Below the pieces are notes generated by a model. The model saw only the letters and a program-made list of their open reading frames with translations. It searched no databases and was not told the DNA's origin. A DNA stretch of 64,000 bases from Rhodohalobacter sp. SW132 (lineage in GTDB: Bacteria; Bacteroidota; Rhodothermia; Balneolales; Balneolaceae), in contig NZ_QUOK01000003.1 in NCBI RefSeq assembly GCF_003390325.1, positions 124,001 through 188,000 of the forward strand, read 5' to 3'. The first letter of the stretch is position 1. Every line of letters begins with the position of its first letter. Both the position numbers and the translations under genes were made by a program. Below are positions 55,652 to 62,426 of the stretch, in pieces.

Positions 55652-55748
55652 ACCACGAGGGCACGAGGACTCTAAGGTTCACGAAGTTTTAAATATTGAA
55701 AATTCCTCCAACCATATTTCTTCGCGGCCCTGCGCCTTCGCGGTTCCC
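55652..55748. repeat. CACGAAG-type palindromic repeat
   Basis: A second, nearly identical copy (ACCACGAGGGCACGAGGACT to CTTCGCGGTTCCC). Both copies share CTCTAAGGTTCACGAAGTTT. Together the two fill most of the 401-bp gap between the dehydrogenase and EamA genes, in which no gene is visible. Confidence 0.75.
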
Positions 55749-55867
55749 ATCTTACAGTCGAATGTTTACTGTTTACTTCAACGATCAACCACCCTACCTT
55801 CAAGTCCGATTTGAATAAACTTCAGCCATTAAAACCCTAACCTGCTTAACGCCACGGACACCATTCT

Positions 55868-56785
55868 TTGAAACAAAATGAAAACCAAAAATTACCGCGG
55901 CTGGCCTGGGCGGGAGTCCTTACCGGAGCAGCGCTCTGGGGCACACTCGGATTGTTTATCGCTCCTCTCACTGAGGCAGGATTTCCAACCCTCACGCTCG
56001 CTTTTTTGCGAATGGCCGGTGGCTTCATCCTGGCTCTTCCGCTGCTGTGGATCGCCAAACCGGGTGTCCTGAAACTTAACCGCTGGCAGGATCTCTCCTA
56101 TTTCATACTTACCGGCACCGTCAGCCTCGGACTTTTTCAGTGGTTTTATCTTTCAGCGATCAATGAACTGGGCATGTCGCTTGCTGTAGTTCTGCTCTAC
56201 ACCGCTCCTGCTTTTGTGGTTATTATGGCGCGGTTTTTATTTGGTGAACCGATCACCCTCCGAAAAACGATCGCCATCTGCATCATGGTTGCAGGATGTG
56301 TGTTTGTACTGGAACTTCCGGCTCAATCCGGTCTCAACATCTCGGTCACCGGATTCCTCTTAGGAATGGGTGCGGCAATCACGTTCGCCCTCTATAATGT
56401 GAGCAGTAAATTTGCCCTTCAAAAATACAGTGTGTTGACGGTCACAATATACACCTTCCTTTTCGCTGCCATCGGGCTTATGCCGCTTGCAGGTGCCGGC
56501 GTTTCGGCGGATCTCTTTCTTCAGACCAACGTTTGGGTTTGGCTTGCATTAATGATGGTTGTTCCCACACTGTTTGCATATGGCTTCTACATGGTTGGAC
56601 TTCAGAAAATAGAATCAGGCCGCGCCACACTCGCTGCAGTAATTGAATTGCTGGTAGCCGTATTGCTTGGCGTGATTATCGCCCGTGAACCGTTCAGCCC
56701 AATGATGGGGGTTGGCGTGCTGATGGTTCTTTCTTCCGTGTTGATGATTAGTCTTTTTCGGCGGGATAAAGTAGTTGTTAGGTGA
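55868..56785 (+). CDS. EamA family (DMT) transporter
   Basis: A 305-residue drug/metabolite exporter with ten predicted membrane helices in two EamA halves (about 10-145 and 158-298). Motifs include ALWGTLGLF at the start of helix 1, LGMSLAVVLLYTAPAFVVIM and the C-half SGRATLAAVIELLVAVLLG. It starts at TTG (55868); an in-frame TAA is 21 bp upstream and no ATG is available. Substrate unknown; the family exports amino acids, purines and drugs. Confidence 0.88.
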   Translation: MKQNENQKLPRLAWAGVLTGAALWGTLGLFIAPLTEAGFPTLTLAFLRMAGGFILALPLLWIAKPGVLKLNRWQDLSYFILTGTVSLGLFQWFYLSAINELGMSLAVVLLYTAPAFVVIMARFLFGEPITLRKTIAICIMVAGCVFVLELPAQSGLNISVTGFLLGMGAAITFALYNVSSKFALQKYSVLTVTIYTFLFAAIGLMPLAGAGVSADLFLQTNVWVWLALMMVVPTLFAYGFYMVGLQKIESGRATLAAVIELLVAVLLGVIIAREPFSPMMGVGVLMVLSSVLMISLFRRDKVVVR

Positions 56786-56792
56786 GTGATTT

Positions 56793-56899
56793 GGACCGCG
56801 GAGTGGGGGTTCTCGCAGCGGCGCGACGGCGCAACGTGTTTGAACCGCAGGGGCGCGAAGTCGCGGAGTTAGTAGATGAGGTTTGCCAATGATAGAATG
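56793..56899. repeat. GC-rich CGGCGC repeat, copy A
   Basis: The sequence contains GGGGTTCTCGCAGCGGCGCG, GACGGCGCAACGTGTTTGAA and CCGCAGGGGCGCGAAGTCGC blocks, and its 3' end (GTTTGCCAATGATAGAATG) is a diverged form of the GTTTTGCCGATGATGAAGTG seen in copies B and C. It starts right after the EamA stop. Long ORFs across it are artefacts of its GC content. Confidence 0.65.
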
Positions 56900-57045
56900 A
56901 TTAGATCGCTGAAAAGTATGGTCACATTTATTGGGTACAGTAACTCTACCAGAATCCCGCAGTATGGGGTTAAAGAAACGCGTCACCAAACGAGCGAGCG
57001 AGATGAAAGTTACATGTTTTAGGTAAACGGGAAACAGGAAAGAGT

Positions 57046-57174
57046 AATCTCAAGATTCTGAAGCTTTTGCGCCTGGAATATCAGCAACATTATGTCCCCC
57101 ATTTTCTCTCATACAATTATTAATTCTACGCAAATATCTTCATTAGTTAAATTCACAAAACGATTATAGCCGGA
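57046..57174 (-). pseudogene. Possible gene remnant
   Basis: Minus-strand translation in two frames gives NRFVNLTNEDICVELI followed by NCMRENGGHNVADIPG and a stop. The first frame breaks at about 57110, and the pieces look like the C-terminal end of one protein with a frameshift. No start is visible and the family is not recognised, so this is weak. Confidence 0.2.
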
Positions 57175-57194
57175 AAATTAAAATTAAAATTAAA

Positions 57195-57222
57195 AAAGCT
57201 TCCTGACGAATCAGGAAGCTTT
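57195..57222 (-). terminator. Intrinsic terminator
   Basis: The 12-bp perfect stem AAAGCTTCCTGA (57195-57206) and TCAGGAAGCTTT (57211-57222) has the 4-nt loop CGAA; on the minus strand it is followed by a T-rich tract. It lies 24 bp after the stop of the 57246 lipoprotein gene. Confidence 0.88.
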
Positions 57223-57245
57223 CTTGTCATTTAAACATCAGAGTC

Positions 57246-58139
57246 TTATCTGCCTCCGCCCCGGCTTTTACCTTCGCTGGCAACATAGCTTACACAATCA
57301 CCCTGATTGCGAAATCCATTGCCATCTTCATCAACCAGGTTTTCCCAGCCACCGTTTTTACATTCTGCCTTATCTTCAGGAGTTGCAAGTGATTCAAAGT
57401 TGAAGACCTTGCCGTTAAAATTTACACCGTCCGCAGCAACCGTCCAAGCCGGATTCCCAGAACCGAGGTTCAGTGCGATGGCAGTTACTGTGGCACCGGT
57501 TTCAAACCCGACAACGTCATCGAGTGTGTAGAATGGGTCACCACCATTGCCGGCATCTAAACCACCAGCAGTATGACTTGACCAAAATATGCCCTCATCA
57601 GCAATGTCGCTTTGGTGTTGCCAGATCTTCGGCTCAACCGGATCCGGATTCGCAACACCGTTTTGCCAGTATGGCTCGTAAACCAGCCAGGTCCAACTAT
57701 CATCATCAAAGACTACATATAGCTGGTAAGATACAGCAGCCAGCCCTGGACCCTCGTGCTGATATGTCCAGTAAGAAAGCTCTGTTACATCACCAAGAGA
57801 AACTCCTTCGCTCAATTCATACCGTATATTGGCTTTTGAAGCAATTTCATCGACAGTGGAAAGCTCTATAGCATACTCACCTAACCCTGCCGGTGCTCCG
57901 TAATCAGTTACCCAGGCAAGAGCACCGCCTTCCCTGGTTTCATCTGAAAACCAATCTACTCCAAGATTATTTTCAGAAACAATGTGACTGTGATCGCTAA
58001 ATGGTAGTGATTCTGTATATGCCTGATGATAAGGTTCTGATTCATCTGCTAGTTGGTTTGAATCTGTTACAGAATCACAGCCCGCTGAAATCAAGCCGAC
58101 TGTTATCATCAAGAGTACAAGTTGTACAACCCATCTCAT
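57246..58139 (-). CDS. Lipoprotein with C-terminal NGGW-CVSYV motif
   Basis: A 297-residue lipoprotein (lipobox ISAGC, Cys21). The mature part looks like a jelly-roll beta domain (EYAIELSTVDEIASK, LSYWTYQHEGPGLAAVSYQL, WTVAADGVNF), a shape often used for carbohydrate binding. The last 35 residues, AECKNGGWENLVDEDGNGF then RNQGDCVSYV, match a short Cys-containing motif seen at the end of many exported proteins of unknown function. The gene has its own terminator and 800 bp of mostly non-coding DNA upstream. It is monocistronic. Confidence 0.8.
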   Translation of the reverse strand: MRWVVQLVLLMITVGLISAGCDSVTDSNQLADESEPYHQAYTESLPFSDHSHIVSENNLGVDWFSDETREGGALAWVTDYGAPAGLGEYAIELSTVDEIASKANIRYELSEGVSLGDVTELSYWTYQHEGPGLAAVSYQLYVVFDDDSWTWLVYEPYWQNGVANPDPVEPKIWQHQSDIADEGIFWSSHTAGGLDAGNGGDPFYTLDDVVGFETGATVTAIALNLGSGNPAWTVAADGVNFNGKVFNFESLATPEDKAECKNGGWENLVDEDGNGFRNQGDCVSYVASEGKSRGGGR

Positions 58140-58760
58140 ATTTTGCTCCGTTTTATTAAGTTTTTATTGATTTAATCTTCTGTCAACTCTCTGAGAATAT
58201 TATCCCAATCCTCATCGACGCAGAAAAAAGAAACACAAATCGATTCTATTATCTTCAGACAATTCTATTCGTGCCCCCCTAAAATGTTAATGATCATTAA
58301 CTTACCCAAATTTTATTGAGATTCTATGTAGGAAATATTAATGCTTAGTTTTATGCAGATATTGAGAATTGTAATGATTTATAAAAATGGCTTTTTAATC
58401 AAATTTTAGTCTAATAAATTACCAATACTCCGTGCTGATGCGTTGCATTATAACTGGGCTACGGATATGACAACCCTCCGGGTCTTTTTTTAAAGGGATA
58501 TAAATTTTATCCATCCAGTAGAATTCAATAGAGATGAAAAAAGGTTACTCGCCTGTGCGTAACAAAGAGCCACGGCAGGGGCGCAACATTTTGTAGCCCC
58601 CGAGACAGAGCATCGGGGCAGGCCCGTACAAGGGCCGTGTTTTATCCGGCCCGCAGTGCGGGGGAAGAGGACAAGCGTGGCCCGGTATCCCCAAGGCGAT
58701 GTATTCTGCAGAAGCAAGGAATAATGTCGACGGGGAATTTATCGAAATGGTGCAAAGATT
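58140..58760. other. Long non-coding spacer
   Basis: The first 350 bp are AT-rich and should hold the promoter of the 57246 gene. From about 58540 the sequence turns GC-rich with several short inverted repeats (for example GGCCC and GGGCC around 58622-58637, and CGGCCCGCAGTGCGGGGG). This looks like dispersed repeat material. No ORF here has believable protein features. Confidence 0.45.
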
Positions 58761-58881
58761 CGGAGTTGGGGTTCTCGCGACGGCGCTACGAAGAAACGTT
58801 TTTTTTTACCGCAGGGGCGCGAAGTCGCGGATTTGGGAGATGGAGTTTTGCCGATGATGAAGTGCCGATATTGATAAAAAT
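58761..58881. repeat. GC-rich CGGCGC repeat, copy B
   Basis: It contains GGGGTTCTCGCGACGGCGCT, a T-run, ACCGCAGGGGCGCGAAGTCG and the tail GTTTTGCCGATGATGAAGTG followed by CCGATATTGATAAAAA. The tail is identical to that of copy C at 60115-60364, so the conserved element includes it. Confidence 0.75.
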
Positions 58882-58942
58882 ATAGCTTGATATATCGTTT
58901 CGATGGGTATCTTCATCTCAAACGGAAGGCCACACTGAACTT

Positions 58943-59491
58943 TCACCCAGTATCTATCGATTCCACCAGCTCGTAAATCATATCGGAGACGGAATCATGG
59001 TATCCCCAACCTATATTCTCACAGGCTGCTTCGAGATTGATAAGACGATCCCTAAATTTAATGTAATACACCGGGTGTTTTTGAATTTGTTTGCAAAAAC
59101 TACCCAGCATCGATTCCATGGAGTTGTAGAATCGTTCATCGATGTCGCCGTACTCATTGGTAATATCCGTACCGGTCTCCACGTAATAGAGCTGTAAATC
59201 CGCAATTTGACCGGGATAATCCTTCAAAAGCTTACTGTACTCCCTCACCTACTTTCTGGCCCCAGCCAGATCGATTTTGGCGAACATAGAATTTCCGTAG
59301 AGGTGAGAATAGATCTTCTTCTTTGCTTCTTTTGTGATCGACTCTACATTTGCCTCATTCGAACTCCGAACGTGAAGCTCCAAAAATTGTCGGTTCTTCG
59401 GATTAAGTTTACAAAGCTCCACAATCACGTCACAAAGGTCATCGCGATCGAGATCTTTAAGAAGTGATTTTATGGGGGTTGATTTTGGCAT
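58943..59491 (-). pseudogene. DUF6155 family gene with internal amber codon
   Basis: Reading from ATG 59491, the frame gives PKSTPIKSLLKDLDRDDLCD and continues to AGARK, then TAG at 59249-59251, then in the same frame GTG AGG GAG TAC (VREYSKLLKDYPGQIADLQL) to the stop at 58943. The two halves together (about 182 codons) have the usual length and order of DUF6155 proteins, whose middle has this KKL...IADLQLYYVE segment. So a single stop codon splits an otherwise intact gene. It could be a true pseudogene, a sequencing error or a programmed readthrough. The function of DUF6155 is unknown. It lies 25 bp beyond the ParE-like toxin gene. Confidence 0.75.
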
Positions 59492-59515
59492 GGTGGTAAA
59501 AGAGGTAAAATTCAA

Positions 59516-59809
59516 TTAAAGTGGAAAATCTTCGGGATCTCTTCGAGTGTCCCAGATGTGCAAAATTGTTATGGTCTCACCATCCTCCAAATAAAAAATT
59601 TGATAAGCATCTTTCACAAAAAATCGCTCCTCTTGGTTCTTAAGCTTCCTTCCAAGATCAGGAAATCGAGAAAGTAGTTGGACAGTATTCCTAAACGTAT
59701 CATCCAATTTAGTTGGATAATCTTTACTTCCCAGACGTTGATACCAGTAATCAAGGATCTGGATACGATCTGCTAAAGCCTCTTTTGACCAGACTATCCG
59801 TTTAGCCAT
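59516..59809 (-). CDS. ParE/RelE-superfamily toxin
   Basis: A 97-residue protein of the RelE/ParE fold: KRIVWSKEALADRIQILDYWYQ at the N-terminus, a central DDTFRNTVQLLSRFPDLGRKL helix pair, and the C-terminal strands FFVKDAYQIFYLEDGETITILHIWDTRRDPE (in parts), where the DTRRDP tail is typical of ParE-type plasmid-stabilisation toxins. ParE toxins poison DNA gyrase; RelE types cut mRNA on the ribosome. The start overlaps the antitoxin gene by 16 bp, the usual coupled layout with the antitoxin first. Confidence 0.88.
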   Translation of the reverse strand: MAKRIVWSKEALADRIQILDYWYQRLGSKDYPTKLDDTFRNTVQLLSRFPDLGRKLKNQEERFFVKDAYQIFYLEDGETITILHIWDTRRDPEDFPL

Positions 59810-60036
59810 CGATCTACCAGCTCATCAGCCTGCTCGTTCGTTAGCGTCTCCCCTTTTGAGATACTTCTTTTCGCTTTCTCTATACGCTTGACCTGGTACT
59901 CAGTCAATTGAGGTTCAGCTACCGATTGAGATTTATGATCCAGAATAGTTTTGACAGTTTGAAGCAACTCTTCATCATCAATGTTTTCGATTCTCTCGTG
60001 AAGGAGGGTTTTTAACTCTTTGGTATTTTGAGACAT
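59794..60036 (-). CDS. Antitoxin of the ParE-like module
   Basis: An 80-residue acidic/basic helical protein (KTLLHERIENIDDEELLQTV, then QVKRIEKAKRSISKGETLTN and EQADELVDRWLNG). The C-terminal SKGETLTNEQADELVDRWL segment matches the addiction-module antitoxin type that usually accompanies ParE/RelE toxins. It should bind and neutralise the toxin and repress its own promoter. The GC-rich repeat lies just upstream (60115 onward), so the promoter must be in the AT-rich 60037-60114. Confidence 0.85.
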   Translation of the reverse strand: MSQNTKELKTLLHERIENIDDEELLQTVKTILDHKSQSVAEPQLTEYQVKRIEKAKRSISKGETLTNEQADELVDRWLNG

Positions 60037-60114
60037 AGTATCGGAGATTAATTTACAGGTACTCCATTATAATCAAGAAATTCCAAAGATTAAATCTTTT
60101 GGTTTAGTGGGGTT

Positions 60115-60364
60115 TGAACCGCAGGGGCGCAAAGTCGCAGAGATGGGTTCTCGCAACGACGCGACGGCGCAATGTTTTTTTTTGAACCGCTGGGGCGCGA
60201 GGTCGCGGAGATGGTTTCTCGCAACGGCGCAATGGCGCAACGTTTTTTGGTGGGTTGGCCCGTGCTGGAGCGACGGCGCAACGTTTTTTAACCGCAGGGG
60301 CGCGATGGCGCGGGGTTGGAGGATGGGGTTTTGCCGATGATGAAGTGCCGATATTGATTAAAAA
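60115..60364. repeat. GC-rich CGGCGC repeat, copy C (three modules)
   Basis: Three modules follow each other, each with ACCGC(A/T)GGGGCGC..., GTCGC and CGGCGCAACGTTTTTT-like blocks (60119-60182, 60184-60250, 60270-60320), and the last ends in the GTTTTGCCGATGATGAAGTG tail. It fills most of the gap between the toxin-antitoxin unit and the propeller pseudogene. ORFs across it on both strands are artefacts. Confidence 0.75.
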
Positions 60365-60366
60365 AC

Positions 60367-60907
60367 TCAGTTCATCAATTCAATATACCGTATCAGGGTG
60401 CCTTCCTCTTCACTGGTTAGGGAATAGATCCCTCCTTTTCCATCCGCAGCGATCATATGGGTGGTATGGTCCAGTTCAAAGCCTTCGATCAGCTCCAGAT
60501 CCCAGTTGAAGAGATGGACTTTGTTTGTATATAGTGCGTTTTCTTCCGCTCGCATAGTTCCGCTATAAAGGGCATAGATAAGGTTTGCATCGGCGTCCAC
60601 CCAGCTGTAGCCCGCTTTACCGCCGTCGTCTACCGGCCAAGGCTGACCAGATTGTGTTTCCAGGCGCATTTTTGGGAGAGGGAATTCTGATCCCTGAACC
60701 CGGGTAATGAGAGTGCCATCGGCATCATATTTTTCGATGAAATCAGCATTTAATGAAAACAAAACTTGCCTGATGCGAGGTTGGCGCAGGTCGATAGTTA
60801 AAATCGCTGTTAAAAAATTCCTCGTGACCTGAATTCTCACCGCTACAGGATAGCAGCAGCAAAGCGGTTAAAAGTGTGATTAGATATGGGGTGGTTTTTT
60901 GAGGCAT
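60367..60907 (-). pseudogene. Broken propeller lipoprotein (BF3164-like)
   Basis: A lipoprotein signal starts at ATG 60907 (MPQKTTPYLITLLTALLLLS, Cys21) and runs to a stop at 60743-60745 after 54 residues. In a different frame, ending at 60367, the sequence reads like the C-terminal part of a six-bladed propeller lipoprotein (NADFIEKYDADG, WVDADANLIYALYSGTMRAE, ELIEGFELDHTTHMIAADGK). The frames overlap at 60746-60840, so a frameshift, and judging from the length also an internal deletion, has broken the gene. A full member of this family has about 350 residues. Confidence 0.65.
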
Positions 60908-60943
60908 GTATAAATCTGTAATGTCGGTTAACGGTATATTATT

Positions 60944-61245
60944 TCAGCGGCCTTTGGAATCAAACTGATGAATTGTATTCTCAGCCAAATCGGCACTAAA
61001 TACTTTTCCGAAATGATCTACAGCAATATTTTCGACCATACGACCAAAAAAAACTGATCGGTATCCCCAAATGAAATTTCCCAGATTAATTCGATGTCAG
61101 TGGCAGGAGTTGGATTTTCAGAATAAACGGTAAGATTTTCAATAGTTGAAAGATACTCAGGCAAATCCTCCGCCTTTTCTGAACCACAACCGACTAATAA
61201 GTTTAGTAGAATTAAACAGGTAGCTAATCGCAGAGAATCTATTAT
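60944..61245 (-). pseudogene. N-terminal remnant of a propeller lipoprotein
   Basis: Minus-strand reading from 61245 gives a lipoprotein-like start without ATG (ATA ATA GAT TCT, then LRLATCLILLNLLVGCGSEK), the mature part ENLTVYSENPTPATDIELIW and EISFGDTDQ, then a stop at 61018-61020. If one T is added to the T8 run (plus-strand A8 at 61046-61053), the frame becomes FFFGRMVENIAVDHFGKVFS and ADLAENTIHQFDSKGR, a typical propeller blade, before a TGA at 60944-60946. So the start is lost, a slip in a homopolymer broke the frame, and the C-terminal part is missing. Confidence 0.65.
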
Positions 61246-61341
61246 TTAAGTTAAGGTACAAAAACGTTTTGGTGTTTTTACGGCGTGGCAATCAATTTTA
61301 AAGTCGAGCAAAAAACGCTTGCGCGTACACAGGAAATGCTT

Positions 61342-61348
61342 GTTAGGC
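61342..61348 (-). other. attC-like R-type core at a stop codon
   Basis: On the minus strand GCCTAAC overlaps the TAA stop of the 61343 gene, continuing AAGCATTTCC; the plus strand reads GTTAGGC, a match to the integron core GTTRRRY. Overlap of a cassette ORF's stop with the first attC core is common in integron cassettes. No second core of the right type is seen within 130 bp downstream, so this attC seems truncated. Confidence 0.45.
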
Positions 61349-62263
61349 ATTTTGATTAGTTGCAAACGGTATAGTTGCTAGAATTCTATTAGTTAGTTTT
61401 TTATGTAAATCTTCAGGCGTTTCCCAGACGATGTGATTGTATTGTCTAGTATCGAAGTGAGTTTTATCAATATAGTCTTCTCGACAAGTCCAGATAACAG
61501 GAATACCTAATCCTAAGGCATACCCTGCCTCAAAATAGACGCCACCTCTATTATCTGTAAAATCAGCAACTAACAAGTTGCTTCGATTAATTTGAGCAAT
61601 TATTTCATCACAAATTTTATCATTGTGCTCTAACATGTCTATTCGAAATGGATTCAAGTTTAAATCATCTAAAGCTTTGTGAAATCCATTTTCCCATGCA
61701 TTATTCATTTCTTCACTAAACCACATTGCAACAAATGCTTGATTATTTTCAGGCTTTCTTTTTCTTAGCTCTTGAATGTATTTCCATCCTTCGAGTGTAA
61801 TGATAAAATTATTGAATGCTGCACCTTGTGAAAAAATATAGCCTAGATCACTTAGCTTTCTCAGATAATCTATAAATTCAGTCGAATTTTCTGCATAAGC
61901 GATTGGGTAATCTTTATTATGATCAATTTCGATCTTTTCAATGATTTTTTCGCATCTCCGATAGAAAAAGAGCATTATTTTGTCAAAAATTTCAAATGGG
62001 TCGTGCTCAAAGTATTTATCGTCTAAATCTTCGATTTCATTTATATCTAATTCTAGCTTTATACCTTTTTCAGTCTTTTCTCTGATAAATGCAGAAATGA
62101 GATGAGGCTGACTCAACTCCTTCTCTTGTAAAAGTGCTATTGCGGAGTTATAGATCTTATATATACCGCACCGTTCACAATTGACTTCAAATTTTTCATT
62201 AGCATTAATTCCGTTGAAGTCAGCAGTATCTTTGCAGAATATACAATTTGAATAGTCAGTCAT
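61343..62263 (-). CDS. Zinc-ribbon protein with nucleoside deoxyribosyltransferase-like domain
   Basis: A 306-residue cytoplasmic protein. Residues 7-32 carry two CxxC pairs (Cys7/10 and Cys29/32), a zinc ribbon. A helical middle with a winged-helix-like segment (about 125-165: YLRKLSDLGYIFSQG) is followed by a C-terminal Rossmann-like domain (about 173-300) of the nucleoside 2-deoxyribosyltransferase/TIR-related type: AFVAMWFSEEM, LVADFTDNRGG and YFEAGYALGLGIPVIW, with the candidate nucleophile Glu245. Such domains can cleave nucleotides or NAD and occur in some antiphage proteins, but this one's substrate is unknown. Its AT-rich composition and the flanking attC-like cores suggest an integron cassette. 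Confidence 0.8.
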   Translation of the reverse strand: MTDYSNCIFCKDTADFNGINANEKFEVNCERCGIYKIYNSAIALLQEKELSQPHLISAFIREKTEKGIKLELDINEIEDLDDKYFEHDPFEIFDKIMLFFYRRCEKIIEKIEIDHNKDYPIAYAENSTEFIDYLRKLSDLGYIFSQGAAFNNFIITLEGWKYIQELRKRKPENNQAFVAMWFSEEMNNAWENGFHKALDDLNLNPFRIDMLEHNDKICDEIIAQINRSNLLVADFTDNRGGVYFEAGYALGLGIPVIWTCREDYIDKTHFDTRQYNHIVWETPEDLHKKLTNRILATIPFATNQNA

Positions 62264-62288
62264 AGATTTAAAAGTAATTTGTATAAAT

Positions 62289-62415
62289 GCCTAACGATCT
62301 ACGGTTTAACCGGCTTGGCCTTTGGCTGATAATGTAATTACAACTTAGAATTTCTATAAGCCAACGAATTTTGAACCGGCAAACAACGGCCAAGTCCCTG
62401 TTGAAACCGTTATAA
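62289..62415. other. Candidate integron attC recombination site
   Basis: A 127-bp imperfect palindrome is bounded by GCCTAAC (62289-62295, GTTAGGC on the minus strand, matching the GTTRRRY core) and GTTATAA (62409-62415, TTATAAC on the minus strand, as in Vibrio-type sites). Inner arms pair: GGTTTAAC (62303-62310) with GTTGAAACC (62400-62408), which has one extra base, then CTTGGCC (62314-62320) with GGCCAAG (62388-62394), then TTGGCT (62322-62327) with AGCCAA (62359-62364). A single unpaired base in one arm is a hallmark that sets strand choice in attC. The site lies 11 bp after the kinase stop and 25 bp before the next gene's start, the usual cassette position. Confidence 0.7.
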
Positions 62416-62426
62416 AGCCAGATTAC

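Noticed and set aside
58490-58885. ORFs at 58490-58717 (minus) and 58637-58885 (plus)
   Set aside because: They lie in GC-rich repeat material, overlap on opposite strands and lack any recognisable protein pattern.
60107-60509. ORFs on both strands across the GC-rich repeat (60107-60340, 60255-60509, 60090-60281)
   Set aside because: Open frames result from repeat composition; peptides are Arg/Gly/Ala-rich repeats of the DNA unit.
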